Assembly (NCBI RefSeq): GCF_018130245.1
Contig: NZ_JAFCKP010000015.1
Coordinates: 118,431 to 182,430 of the forward strand
Length of the DNA stretch: 64,000 nucleotides
Source of the DNA: Bradyrhizobium sp. SZCCT0231
Lineage (GTDB): Bacteria > Pseudomonadota > Alphaproteobacteria > Rhizobiales > Xanthobacteraceae
Direction of reading: 5' to 3'
The notes under the pieces were generated by a model. The model was not told the origin of the DNA. It saw only the letters and a program-made list of their open reading frames with translations, and made no database searches. Positions 50,702 to 59,546 of this stretch are shown here, piece after piece. Within the stretch, counting starts at the first letter, position 1. Every line of letters begins with the position of its first letter. A program made the translations under genes and the position numbers.

Positions 50702-53700
50702 ATGCAGATTGCGGAGTGGCTCGAGAAGCTGGGGCTTGGGCAATACGCAGAGCGTTTTGCCCAGAATGGGATCGACGTAGGCATCCTTCCCGAACTGATG
50801 GACGAGGACTTCGATAAGCTCGGAGTCCTGCTCGGCCATCGCCGCAAGATGCTGCGTGCTATCGCCGACCTCGATCCAGCCGCGTTGATCGCATCGCCCG
50901 TTCCTCCTCAGGACGCCGAGCGGCGTCACCTCACCGTCATGTTTTGCGATCTGGTCGGCTCGACTGCGCTCTCGGCGCGTCTCGATCCCGAGGATATGTG
51001 GGAAGTGATCCGGGCCTACCGCGCTGCCTGCGCGAGCGCCGTTGCTGCTTACGATGGCAGGATAGCCAGATTCGTCGGTGACGGAATACTCGTCTATTTC
51101 GGCTATCCACGCGCCCACGAAGATGATGCGGAGCGCGCGGTGCGCGCGGGCCTCGACATGATCTCCGCGATACGCCAGCTCAAAACAGGCGCTGGCGAAC
51201 GAGCTGAACTGCGGATCGCAATTGCGACCGGACTTGTGGTGGTCGGCGACCTCATCAGCGGAGATGCGTCGGAGGAGCACGCAACCATCGGCGATACACC
51301 AAACCTCGCCGCCCGGCTCCAGAGCCTGGCGGAGCCGGGGGTGGTCGTCGTTGCCTCGTCCACGCGCAGGCTGCTTGGCGATCTCTTCTGCCTTCGCAAT
51401 CTCGGCCGCCGGGAGGTCAAGGGATTAGCAGAACCCATCGCAGTCTGGGCGGTGGAAGGAGCGACCGCATCCGAGAGTCGCTTCGAGGCAGTCCGTGCCG
51501 CGCGCTCGATCGGCTTTGTCGGCCGCAAGAACGAGATCGAATTCATCCTTTCGCGGCAGCGGGAGGCATGGCAGGGCCGGGGCCAGATCGTATTGATTTC
51601 CGGCGAAGCGGGCATCGGCAAGTCGCGTCTTGTGGCAACGCTGTCCGAAAGCCCCTCGTTGGGGGCGCACCGTCGCGTGCGATATCAGTGTTCGCCTTAC
51701 CACACCAACAGTGCGCTTCATCCCTTTGTCGCGCAGCTCGAGCGTGCCGCCGGAATTCGCTCGCACGACACGCCGGAACAAAAGCTCGACAAGCTCGAGG
51801 CGATGCTGGCAATAGGAACCCAGCAGGTCGCCCGGGCAACACCGCTCATTGCGGCTCTGCTTTCGATTCCGACCGGCGACCATTGCCCGCCCCTCGGCTT
51901 GAGCCCGGCGCAGCAGCGGCGGCAGACATTTGCCGCCCTTCTCGATCAGCTCGAGGGATTGGCGCGAGACCAGCCGTTGCTGATCATCTGCGAGGATATG
52001 CATTGGGCCGATGCCACGACACTTGAACTGTTCGATCTCGCGGTCGATCGGATCAGGGGACTGCCGATACTCGTGCTCTTGACGTCCCGGCCGGAGTTCG
52101 AGCCCTCCTGGTCGGGCCTTGCCAACGTCAGTCTGTTGCGGCTCGACCGGCTCGATCGGCAGGACACGCGCGCGCTGGTCGAGCAGGTGGCGGTTGGCCG
52201 CCGGCTGCCGCGCGAGATGATGGAGCAAATCATCGGCAAGACCGATGGCATCCCGCTATTCGTCGAGGAACTGACCAAGATGGTGCTGGAGTCCGGGCTG
52301 CTCGTCGAAGATGCCGGGCGCTACCGCCTGAATAGTCCGCTCCCGCCGCTTGCCATTCCCGCGACGCTGCAGGATTCGCTGATGGCGCGGCTCGACCGGC
52401 TCGCTCCGGTCAAGGAGGTGGCGCAGATAGGCGCCGCCATTGGCCGCGACTTCTCGTACGCGCTGCTGAAGACCGTGGCGGGACGCGACGATCTGACGTT
52501 GAGCGCTGCGCTCGGTCAACTTGAAGAGGCCGAACTGCTGTTGCGTCGTGGGACTCCGCCCGAAGCAAATTATAGTTTCAAGCACGCCCTTGTTCAGGAG
52601 GCGGCCTACGAGAGTCTGCTCAAGAGCAAACGGCAGGTGCTTCACACACGAATTGGCGATGTCCTGCGCGAGAAGTTTCCAGCGGTCGCCGAGACCGAGC
52701 CGGAAGTTCTGGCGCACCATTTCACTGAGGCGGGGCTGAGCGAGATCGCCCTCGAATGGTGGCGCAAGGCGGGCCAGCAGGCGTTGAAACGCTCGGCCTA
52801 TTCCGAGGCGATCGCGCATCTCGGCAAGGCCATTGCGACCGCCGATCAGTTGCCTGCCGATCCCCGCCGGATGATGAGCAGGCTGCATCTTCAAATCGCA
52901 TATGGCCGTGCCCTGCGGGGCAGCCTCGGCCACAGCGCTCCAGAAACGGTCGCGGCATGGACGCGCGCGCGCCAATTCGCGACCGGTATCGATGATCCCG
53001 TTGAACTTGCGCCGGTCCATTCGGGCCTCTTCAATGCCTGCCTGACGCATGGCGAACTTGCTCCGATGCGGGAGCTGGCGGATGCCATCAGGAGCGCCGC
53101 TGACCGACGGCCAGACTCGCCGGTTGCCGCCGTCGTTGCCCATTGGACTGGCGGCGTTACCTGCTGGTTCGGAGGCGACTATTTGAACGCGCGAACGCAT
53201 CTTGAGCGGGCTCTGGCGATCTATCGGGCCGAACCGGATCCCGCGACCTTCAGGGCTTCGGCGCTGGATCTTCCGTTCGTGATCATGCGATTTCTCGCCC
53301 TGGTGCTCTGGCCGCTCGGCACCGTCGCTCGCGCGCGCGGGCTCGCCGCCGACGCGGTGAGTGCTTCAGGGGAAAAGCGGGCGCTTTCCCAGGCCAATGC
53401 GCTTGTTCATCGCGCCGTGTTCGACGGACTGTGCGGCGGCATGTTGCAGCAGACAGAGACGATCCTGGCGCTCGGTCTCGCGCGCGACCATACGATGCCG
53501 CTGTACGTGGCCGCCGGCACCTACCTGAATGGCCTCGCCAAGTGGCGCGCCGGCGACCGAATGGCCGGCCTGGCGGACATGCGTCACGGCTGGACCTTGC
53601 TGCATGAGAACGATTGCTACCTCTGCGAACCGTTTTGGGGAATGCATGTCGCCATGGCGGACGCAGAGGTGGGCCAGGTCGAAACCGGGCTGGAAATCTT

Positions 53701-54031
53701 GAGCGAATTGATCGCCTGGACGGGACAATCCGGTCAGAGTTGGCTCGATGCCGAGCTGCACCGCGTCCACGGCGAGCTTTTGCTGCGGCACGACCCTCCA
53801 GACGATCCCGGTGCCGAGAATGCTCTCGAGCGAGCGCTGGAAATCGCACGAGGCCAGCAGACGAAGACTTTCGAGCTGCGCAGCGCCCTTGGACTTGCGC
53901 GCCTGCACAAGCGGCGTGGTCGAACGGGCGCGGCATCCGAAGTGCTCGCTCCCGTGCTCGCCGAATTCGAGGCGGAGCGAAATCTTGCCGAAGTCGAGGA
54001 GGCGAAAGAGCTGCTCAGGCAAGAGCATTGA
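50702..54031 (+). CDS. SAM domain - class III nucleotide cyclase - AAA ATPase - TPR protein
   Basis: An 1109-residue multidomain signalling protein. I prefer ATG 50702 to GTG 50693 because MQIAEWLEKLGLGQYAERF then begins the SAM domain (~1-60). The cyclase domain (~75-250) keeps both metal Asp residues (LTVMFCDLVGSTALS, FVGDGILVYFGYP) and GDTPNLAARLQ. An AAA/STAND ATPase module has Walker A SGEAGIGKSRLV and Walker B LLIICEDMHWADATTLELFD (~residues 265-500). The C-terminal half is made of TPR-like helical repeats (EAIAHLGKAIATADQLP, EIALEWWRKAGQQALKRSAYSEA). Such proteins are common in Bradyrhizobium, and their signals are unknown. It stands as a single gene. Confidence 0.92.
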   Translation: MQIAEWLEKLGLGQYAERFAQNGIDVGILPELMDEDFDKLGVLLGHRRKMLRAIADLDPAALIASPVPPQDAERRHLTVMFCDLVGSTALSARLDPEDMWEVIRAYRAACASAVAAYDGRIARFVGDGILVYFGYPRAHEDDAERAVRAGLDMISAIRQLKTGAGERAELRIAIATGLVVVGDLISGDASEEHATIGDTPNLAARLQSLAEPGVVVVASSTRRLLGDLFCLRNLGRREVKGLAEPIAVWAVEGATASESRFEAVRAARSIGFVGRKNEIEFILSRQREAWQGRGQIVLISGEAGIGKSRLVATLSESPSLGAHRRVRYQCSPYHTNSALHPFVAQLERAAGIRSHDTPEQKLDKLEAMLAIGTQQVARATPLIAALLSIPTGDHCPPLGLSPAQQRRQTFAALLDQLEGLARDQPLLIICEDMHWADATTLELFDLAVDRIRGLPILVLLTSRPEFEPSWSGLANVSLLRLDRLDRQDTRALVEQVAVGRRLPREMMEQIIGKTDGIPLFVEELTKMVLESGLLVEDAGRYRLNSPLPPLAIPATLQDSLMARLDRLAPVKEVAQIGAAIGRDFSYALLKTVAGRDDLTLSAALGQLEEAELLLRRGTPPEANYSFKHALVQEAAYESLLKSKRQVLHTRIGDVLREKFPAVAETEPEVLAHHFTEAGLSEIALEWWRKAGQQALKRSAYSEAIAHLGKAIATADQLPADPRRMMSRLHLQIAYGRALRGSLGHSAPETVAAWTRARQFATGIDDPVELAPVHSGLFNACLTHGELAPMRELADAIRSAADRRPDSPVAAVVAHWTGGVTCWFGGDYLNARTHLERALAIYRAEPDPATFRASALDLPFVIMRFLALVLWPLGTVARARGLAADAVSASGEKRALSQANALVHRAVFDGLCGGMLQQTETILALGLARDHTMPLYVAAGTYLNGLAKWRAGDRMAGLADMRHGWTLLHENDCYLCEPFWGMHVAMADAEVGQVETGLEILSELIAWTGQSGQSWLDAELHRVHGELLLRHDPPDDPGAENALERALEIARGQQTKTFELRSALGLARLHKRRGRTGAASEVLAPVLAEFEAERNLAEVEEAKELLRQEH

Positions 54032-54081
54032 CGACGTGCCGCGTCCCTGGCGGGACGGCCTTGCGATTCAGGGGATGTCGG

Positions 54082-55305
54082 TCACGAATTCACGTGCACG
54101 AAATCCCGCAGCAACGGATAGATCTCGTTGTTCCAGCGCTTGCCGGAGAACACGCCGTAATGGCCGACGCCGGCCTGCATGTGGTGGACGCGCCGATAGG
54201 CGCGCACGCCGGTGCAGAGGTCTTGCGCCGCGAGCGTCTGGCCGATCGAGCAGATGTCGTCCTTCTCGCCCTCGACCGTCATCAGGCCCATGCGGCTGAC
54301 GGCTTTGGTGTTCACGGGACGGCCGCGATGCATCAGCCTGCCTTGCGGCAAGAGATGCTCCTGGAACACGTCGCGCACGGTCTCGATGTAGAACTCGGCC
54401 GGCAGGTCCATCACGGCGAAATATTCGTCGTAGAACGTCTTGATGGTCGCGGCCTTCTCCTTCTCGCCCTTGGCGATGTGGTTGGCGAGGTCGAGATGCT
54501 GCTTGATGTGGCGCTCGAGATTCATCGAGACGAAGGCGGTGAGCTGCACGAAGCCGGGATAGACCTTGCGCAAGGCGCCACGGCACTGCATCGGCACGTA
54601 ATTGATCAAATTGCGCTCGAACCACTCGATCGGCTTGCTCTTGGCGAAGTCGTTGACCCTGGTCGGCTGAATCCGCGTGTCGATCGGTCCCGCCATCAGC
54701 GTCAGCGTCGCCGGGCGCGAAGGATGGTTGTCCTCGCACATGATCGCCGCGGCCGCGAGCGCCGACACCGAGGGCTGGCAGATCGCGACCATGTGCGGGC
54801 GCGGACCCAATTGTCCGAGGAAATCGATCAGGTGCTCGGTGTAGTCGTCGAGCCCGAAGCGGCCTTCGCTGCGCGGGATGTCGCGCGGATTGTGCCAGTC
54901 GGTGATGTAGACGTCGTGGTCCTGCAGCAGCGTCTTCACGGTGCCGCGCAGCAGCGTGGCGAAGTGTCCGGACATCGGCGCCACCAGCAGCATGCGCGGC
55001 TGCTCGCCCACGCCGTCCTTGCGAAAATGCAGCAGCGAGCCGAATGGCGTCGCATAGGCGATCTCCTCGGTGACGGCGATTTCGCGGTTGCCCACCATGA
55101 CGCTGTCGATGCCATAGGCGGGACGGTCATAGGTGAGGGTGGAGCGCGAGATCAGCTCCAGCGCGGCCGACAGCCGGCCGACGACCTGATCGGACGTGCC
55201 CTGAGGCACCAGATTGAGGAATTTGAGCGCGGACGAAGCCCCCGCGCGCCATGGCGCCGTCAGGTCCATATGGTTCTGAAAGGCCTGATAATACATCGAC
55301 ATCAT
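54082..55305 (-). CDS. phaZ: Intracellular polyhydroxyalkanoate depolymerase
   Basis: A 407-residue depolymerase starting at ATG 55305 (MMSMYYQ; Met codons at 55302 and 55296 are alternatives). Family features: LNLVPQGTSDQVVGRL-like N-terminal part, DVYITDWHNPRDIP, and the nucleophile region AICQPSVSALAAAAIM, where Cys replaces the Ser of lipases as in the intracellular PhaZ of Ralstonia. Further conserved are GPIDTRIQPTRVN and HYGVFSGKRWNNEIYP with the catalytic His. It mobilises stored PHB. It is divergent from the GST gene across a 164-bp region with a sigma54-type promoter directed to the GST. Confidence 0.94.
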   Translation of the reverse strand: MMSMYYQAFQNHMDLTAPWRAGASSALKFLNLVPQGTSDQVVGRLSAALELISRSTLTYDRPAYGIDSVMVGNREIAVTEEIAYATPFGSLLHFRKDGVGEQPRMLLVAPMSGHFATLLRGTVKTLLQDHDVYITDWHNPRDIPRSEGRFGLDDYTEHLIDFLGQLGPRPHMVAICQPSVSALAAAAIMCEDNHPSRPATLTLMAGPIDTRIQPTRVNDFAKSKPIEWFERNLINYVPMQCRGALRKVYPGFVQLTAFVSMNLERHIKQHLDLANHIAKGEKEKAATIKTFYDEYFAVMDLPAEFYIETVRDVFQEHLLPQGRLMHRGRPVNTKAVSRMGLMTVEGEKDDICSIGQTLAAQDLCTGVRAYRRVHHMQAGVGHYGVFSGKRWNNEIYPLLRDFVHVNS

Positions 55306-55377
55306 ACTGAAATGCCCACCTGTCTCCTGTCGTGATGCAATATCGAAGCCAGACGGGAGCCGGACAGCCCGGAAAAT

Positions 55378-55393
55378 TGGCACGTCGCTTGCT
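55378..55393 (+). promoter_or_regulatory. Sigma54 (-24/-12) promoter of the GST gene
   Basis: TGGCACGTCGCTTGCT has the invariant GG and GC dinucleotides separated by 10 bp and matches the TGGCACG-N4-TTGC consensus exactly. It lies 77 bp upstream of the GST start codon in plus orientation and on the far side of the phaZ start. No enhancer site for a sigma54 activator could be recognised nearby. Confidence 0.65.
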
Positions 55394-55469
55394 GCTCTCT
55401 GGGCGGGAAGCACAGGTCACGGGCCCGCACGCCCGGCGGTGCGTTGCCCAGGCGTGAGGGAAGGGCTCC

Positions 55470-56126
55470 ATGGCGAAGGCGACACTAACCATCAGCAGCA
55501 AGAACTACTCGTCCTGGTCGCTGCGCGGATGGCTGCTGACGAAGTTCTCCGGGCTCGACTTCGAGGAGATCGTCACCGCGCCCGACGATCCGTCGGCGCG
55601 CGCCGAAATCCTGCTGCTGTCATCGTCGATCCTGGTGCCGTGCCTACGGCACGAGGGCGCCGTGGTCTGGGATACGCTGGCGATTGCCGAATATCTCAAC
55701 GAGGCGATGCCGGACGCCGGCCTGTTGCCGGCCGACCGCATCCAGCGCGCCCATTGCCGCTCGATCTCAGGCGAAATCCATTCCGGCTTCACCACGCTGC
55801 GCGCCTCGCTGCCGGTCAACCTGAAGGGGCACTTTCCCGGCTTCAAGATCTGGTCGCGGGCGCAGGCCGACATCGACCGCGTCTGGTTCATCTGGCGCGA
55901 CTGTCTGGAGAAATCGGGCGGCCCGTTCCTGTTCGGCGCGCAGCGCACCATGGCGGATGCGATGTACGCCCCGGTGGTGACGCGCTTTGTGACCTACGAC
56001 GTCAAGCTCGCGCCGCCGCTGAAGGCCTATGCCGACACCATCATGGCCATGCCCGAGATGCAGGAATGGATCGCGGCGGCGAAGGAGGAGCCGGCCGAGA
56101 TCGAGGAGCTCGAGGTCGAATATTAG
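55470..56126 (+). CDS. Glutathione S-transferase family protein
   Basis: A 218-residue two-domain GST. The thioredoxin-like N-terminal domain has TISSKNYSSWSLRGWLLTKFSGLDFEE with Ser residues at the catalytic position, and ILVPCLRHEGAVVWDTLAIAEYLNEAMP for glutathione binding. The helical C-terminal domain includes GPFLFGAQRTMADAMYAPVVTRF with the N-capping box. It resembles the YfcF/zeta-like bacterial group. The substrate is unknown. A sigma54-type promoter lies 77 bp upstream, which is unusual for a GST. The gene appears monocistronic. Confidence 0.92.
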   Translation: MAKATLTISSKNYSSWSLRGWLLTKFSGLDFEEIVTAPDDPSARAEILLLSSSILVPCLRHEGAVVWDTLAIAEYLNEAMPDAGLLPADRIQRAHCRSISGEIHSGFTTLRASLPVNLKGHFPGFKIWSRAQADIDRVWFIWRDCLEKSGGPFLFGAQRTMADAMYAPVVTRFVTYDVKLAPPLKAYADTIMAMPEMQEWIAAAKEEPAEIEELEVEY

Positions 56127-56400
56127 GCAGATGTTGCACGGCGCTGCCTGTTTCGGCGGCGAGGATCCTCCCGCGGCGGCCTCTCAGCTATGCCTTTGTC
56201 ACGATTAACCTTTGGCGCCGGTGCCAGACCCGGCCCATCCGGCGCGCTGCCGAGATATTGTACACGCCCGTGGAGCCGCGTCGACATCTAGCCGTGAACA
56301 GATGCGTACACGGCGTTTCGGCTGATTCGGACGTGATTCGTTCGGGCCGCGTTCCGAAGGTTAAAGCGGAGCGCAGCCCCGTCGCATTTTGAAACAGAGA

Positions 56401-56424
56401 CCGCCCTCAGGCGGCCCCGCGCTG
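56401..56424 (-). terminator. Terminator-like hairpin at the end of the 74-residue gene
   Basis: CCGCC / GGCGG (56401-56405 / 56410-56414) form a stem around the stop codon of the minus-strand gene, and the minus strand continues with TCTCTGTTTC. A weak intrinsic terminator. Confidence 0.35.
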
Positions 56425-56631
56425 TTTCACGCGCGGCAGGCGCCAGCCGATCACGGTTGCTTCGACCGCAATGCCGGCCTCGTGGTTCTGCCAGCGTCCC
56501 TCGACGTAGCGGCAGGCGAACGGCAGTTGATATGTTCCGCTGTGATCCTCGCATAGCACTTCGAGTGGCAGGCCCGGCGGTGGTTCTCCGGCGCCATCGA
56601 ATTCCGCCAAACGTCTATCGCGCGTTGCCAT
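56407..56631 (-). CDS. Small conserved-looking protein of unknown function
   Basis: A 74-residue protein: MATRDRRLAEFDGAGEPPPG, then LPLEVLCEDHSGTYQLPFACRYVEGRWQNHEAG and a basic C-terminus (GWRLPRVKQRGAA). The YVEGRWQNHEAG pattern resembles short rhizobial proteins of unknown role. Codon third positions favour G/C, as in real genes here. It stands alone; the confidence comes from composition and from the terminator-like hairpin at its end. Confidence 0.6.
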   Translation of the reverse strand: MATRDRRLAEFDGAGEPPPGLPLEVLCEDHSGTYQLPFACRYVEGRWQNHEAGIAVEATVIGWRLPRVKQRGAA

Positions 56632-56817
56632 TCCAAAAGTCTCCCCTAATCAAAGCCGCGGGAAGAGCGCCCACTTCTTCCGCGTGCGGTTCATTGCTCC
56701 CCGTCTCCCAGGGAACGAGCCCAAGCTCAACGCGAGAATGCGGTGCGAGTGTGGTAGCCTCACGCTGCAGCGCGCAAACAGCGCACATTGCTGTGATCGA
56801 TTCGACGAGGAACTTTC

Positions 56818-57174
56818 ATGCTGCTTCGAAACGCCGGCGTTTGTTTCGCTATGTTGCTGCTCGCCACGCAGGCAGCCCTGCCGGTGCGCGCGCAGGACGT
56901 GCCCGGCATCGAGATCTGCACCGTCGAGAAGACCATGGAGCGCCGCACCAGCTGCCTCCAGAGCAATGTCGACTTCCTGCAGAAGACGATCACCAAGCTC
57001 ACCCTCGATCATCAGCAGAAGCTGGATGCCGCCAATCGCCAGATCGACGCGTTGAAGACAGGCATCGCCGGCTTGCAAAAGACGCTCGGCGACCTTCAGG
57101 CCGCCCAGGTGAAGACGGCCGAGGATCTGAAGAAGAAGCAGGACGCGCCGCCGCCCAAGGACGCGGCGAAATAA
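56818..57174 (+). CDS. Secreted coiled-coil protein of unknown function
   Basis: A 118-residue protein with a signal peptide (FAMLLLATQAALPVRAQD, cleavage near residue 25) and a mature part dominated by a heptad-like coiled coil (NVDFLQKTITKLTLDHQQKLDAANRQIDALKTGIAGLQKTLGDLQ). Two Cys residues (ICTVEKTMERRTSC) could form a disulfide in the periplasm. It ends with a Lys/Pro-rich tail. No named family. It ends 7 bp before the convergent mandelate racemase-family gene's stop. Confidence 0.75.
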   Translation: MLLRNAGVCFAMLLLATQAALPVRAQDVPGIEICTVEKTMERRTSCLQSNVDFLQKTITKLTLDHQQKLDAANRQIDALKTGIAGLQKTLGDLQAAQVKTAEDLKKKQDAPPPKDAAK

Positions 57175-57181
57175 GCACCGT

Positions 57182-58285
57182 TCACGCGACGCGATATCGC
57201 TCCATCACGCCACGATCAGGCTCATGGCCGAGCCCGGGGCCCGAGGGCACCGCGACATGGCCGGTGGCATCGACATCGGCGCGGCCGCCCCAGAGGCAGG
57301 CCTCGCGCTTCAAATGGAACATCTCGACCAGCCCGTCGTCGCGCGTTGCGAGCAGATGCAGCGTCGCCAGCAGGCCCGGGCCAAAGTAAGGGGAGTGCGG
57401 CACGATCTTGACGCCGAGCCGATCGGCCAAGCCTGCGACCTTCAGGAATTCCGTGATGCCGCCGACCTTGATGACCGACGGCTGGGCGTGGCTGACCGCG
57501 CCCGCCTCCATCATCTGGCGGAATTGATATTCGGTGCAGGCATTCTCGCCGGCGGCAATGCCGAGCCCGCCTTTGCCGCGCACCTCGGCAAGCGTCGCAA
57601 AGTCTTCCGGCGGCCAGACCGGCTCCTCCAGAAACATCGGCTGTGCGTCGCGGCACGCTTTCGCAAACGCGATCGCCTGCTCGCCGGTCAACGGGCAGTT
57701 CATGTCGACCATCAGTGGAATGTTGGGCCCGATCGCCTCGCGCGCGGCGAACACCGCGTGCGTCGTGGTCTCGTGCAGCTTGATCGCGCCATAGCCGAGC
57801 GCGAGTGCCTTCCTGCATTCGGCGGCGATGTTATCGGGCGAGCCGATCCGGAGCAGGCTCGCGTAAGCCGGAATGGCCGTGCGCCTGATCCCGCCCAGCA
57901 GGCGGTGCAGCGGCACGCCCTCGACCTTTGCGGCGAGGTCCCACAACGCGATATCGAGGCCGGAGATCGCGAACATGGTGATGCCGTAGCGGCCGAACAG
58001 ATGCAGGTTGCGCTGGATCTGCTCCATCACCGCGGCAATGCCGGCGGCATCGGGCACCTTCAGCCCGCGGGCCTGCGGCGCGATCATCTCCTCGACGGCG
58101 CTGCGGGTGGTGCGCGGGCAGACATAGGCGAAGGCATCGCCCCAGCCGGTCAGCCCGGCATCGGTCGTGACCTCGACGAGGACCATGTCGAGGGCCGTGA
58201 TGGCGGAAGCGCCCTGGCGGAAGCTGGCGACACCGGCGTCATAGGGGATGCGGATGTGGTGCGCCCGCACATCGGTGATTTCCAT
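57182..58285 (-). CDS. Mandelate racemase/muconate lactonizing enzyme family protein
   Basis: A 367-residue enolase-superfamily enzyme starting at ATG 58285. Metal ligands are visible as Asp in MVDMNCP, Glu in FLEEPVW and Glu in AAGENACTE; the second-strand motif is K-x-H (AIKLHE) rather than K-x-K, and a His is in VPHSPYFGPG. The Q-PSVIKVGGITEFL segment follows the mandelate racemase subgroup. It would abstract a proton alpha to a carboxylate of an acid sugar or related compound; the substrate is unknown. It is divergent from an AraC-type gene (172-bp gap), which may regulate it. Confidence 0.9.
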   Translation of the reverse strand: MEITDVRAHHIRIPYDAGVASFRQGASAITALDMVLVEVTTDAGLTGWGDAFAYVCPRTTRSAVEEMIAPQARGLKVPDAAGIAAVMEQIQRNLHLFGRYGITMFAISGLDIALWDLAAKVEGVPLHRLLGGIRRTAIPAYASLLRIGSPDNIAAECRKALALGYGAIKLHETTTHAVFAAREAIGPNIPLMVDMNCPLTGEQAIAFAKACRDAQPMFLEEPVWPPEDFATLAEVRGKGGLGIAAGENACTEYQFRQMMEAGAVSHAQPSVIKVGGITEFLKVAGLADRLGVKIVPHSPYFGPGLLATLHLLATRDDGLVEMFHLKREACLWGGRADVDATGHVAVPSGPGLGHEPDRGVMERYRVA

Positions 58286-58457
58286 GACCCGGTTCCTCTT
58301 TCTCGTGAGCGGTTTGGACGAGTGTAGCCACGAACGCCGGGGCGTTGCCAGTGGCCATTGCCGGACTATGCTCATGCGACGCACGGCAATGCCGATCAAG
58401 CAGAGTGCTGCCGACCGGCGCATCATCGCCGCGCTTCGAACGAGGGCCTGAACCGCC

Positions 58458-59303
58458 ATGAACCCAGCCCAGCGCGCGCTCTGGTATATCGAGAGCCATC
58501 TGGCCGAGCCGATGACGCTCGACGAGATTGCGGCGGTCGCCGGCGTGTCGCGGTTCCACATCGTGCGTGCGTTTGCCGCAGCAGTCGGTCTTCCGGTGAT
58601 GCGTTACGTGCGCGCGCGGCGGCTGACGGAGGCCGCGCGCAGTCTGGCCAAGGGCGCCCCCGACATCCTGTCACTGGCGCTGGAGGCGGATTACGGCTCG
58701 CACGAAGCCTTCACCCGCGCGTTCCGCGACCATTTCGGCACCACGCCCGAAGCGGTGCGGGCGGCAACGTGCGTCAACCAGCTTAGGCTACAGGAGCCGA
58801 TCCTCATGGATTCCACGATGCTCGACACTCTCGCCCCGCCGCGTTTCGAGACCGCAACGGCCTTCCTCGTCGCCGGTCCCGCCGAGCGCATCTCCTGCGA
58901 CAACGGCGCCATGATCCCCGGTCTTTGGCAACGCTTCCATCAGGAGGTCGCCGACATCCCGGCCCGCGTCGGCCAAGGAAAAAATCAAGTCGCCTACGGC
59001 GTCTGCTGCAACGGCGATGATGCCGGCAATCTCGACTACATCGCCGGCGTCGAGGTCGCCGATTTCTCCGACCTGCCGCGCCGCTTCGGCCGCATCCGCA
59101 TTCCCGAGCAGCGCTATGCGGTGTTCACCCACAAGGACCACGTCGCCTCGATCCGCCGCACGGTGAACACGATCTGGAATCAGTGGTTGCCGGCGTCGGG
59201 TTTGAAAGCCGCGGACGCGCCGAACTTCGAGCGCTATGACGAGAAATTCGACCCCGCGACCGGCCATGGCGGCTTCGAAATCTGGATACCGGTGCGGGAA
59301 TAG
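58458..59303 (+). CDS. AraC family regulator with GyrI-like ligand-binding domain
   Basis: A 281-residue regulator with an N-terminal double HTH (ALWYIESHLAEPMTLDEIAAVAGVSRFHIVRAFAAAVGLPVMRYVRARRL and ILSLALEADYGSHEAFTRAFRDHFGTTP, residues ~5-100) and a C-terminal effector-binding domain of the GyrI/Rob type (FETATAFLVAGPAERI, NLDYIAGVEVADFSDLP, YAVFTHKDHVASIRRT, FEIWIPVRE). This is the architecture of Rob-like multidrug sensors. It is divergent from the mandelate racemase-family gene. The stop codon is joined to a palindromic repeat that starts at 59303. Confidence 0.92.
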   Translation: MNPAQRALWYIESHLAEPMTLDEIAAVAGVSRFHIVRAFAAAVGLPVMRYVRARRLTEAARSLAKGAPDILSLALEADYGSHEAFTRAFRDHFGTTPEAVRAATCVNQLRLQEPILMDSTMLDTLAPPRFETATAFLVAGPAERISCDNGAMIPGLWQRFHQEVADIPARVGQGKNQVAYGVCCNGDDAGNLDYIAGVEVADFSDLPRRFGRIRIPEQRYAVFTHKDHVASIRRTVNTIWNQWLPASGLKAADAPNFERYDEKFDPATGHGGFEIWIPVRE

Positions 59304-59370
59304 CATGATCCGGACCCGAAGGGCCGCGTTCGCGCAAAGTGCGAAGCGGTTTTCCGAAAAGATCATGCTC
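59303..59370. repeat. Palindromic repeat abutting the AraC-GyrI stop codon
   Basis: GCATGATC (59303-59310) and GATCATGC (59361-59368) form the outer arms, with GAAGCGGTTTTCCGAAAA inside, a very common short repeat of Bradyrhizobium and relatives. It begins at the last base of the stop codon. Confidence 0.8.
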
Positions 59371-59546
59371 AAACAATAACGCAAGGCGCGATGACCCTCA
59401 TCGCGCTTTGCAGCGCAACGCTGGCATACCGTCCCGCTTGCTTGGCAAGCCCCGGCGACTTTGCCATAACCGCAGGCAAATCTTGCCTGCGGAGCCCGTG
59501 CCGGACATCCCGTGCAAGCCATAACAAGCAGCCGGGAGGGTCTCCA

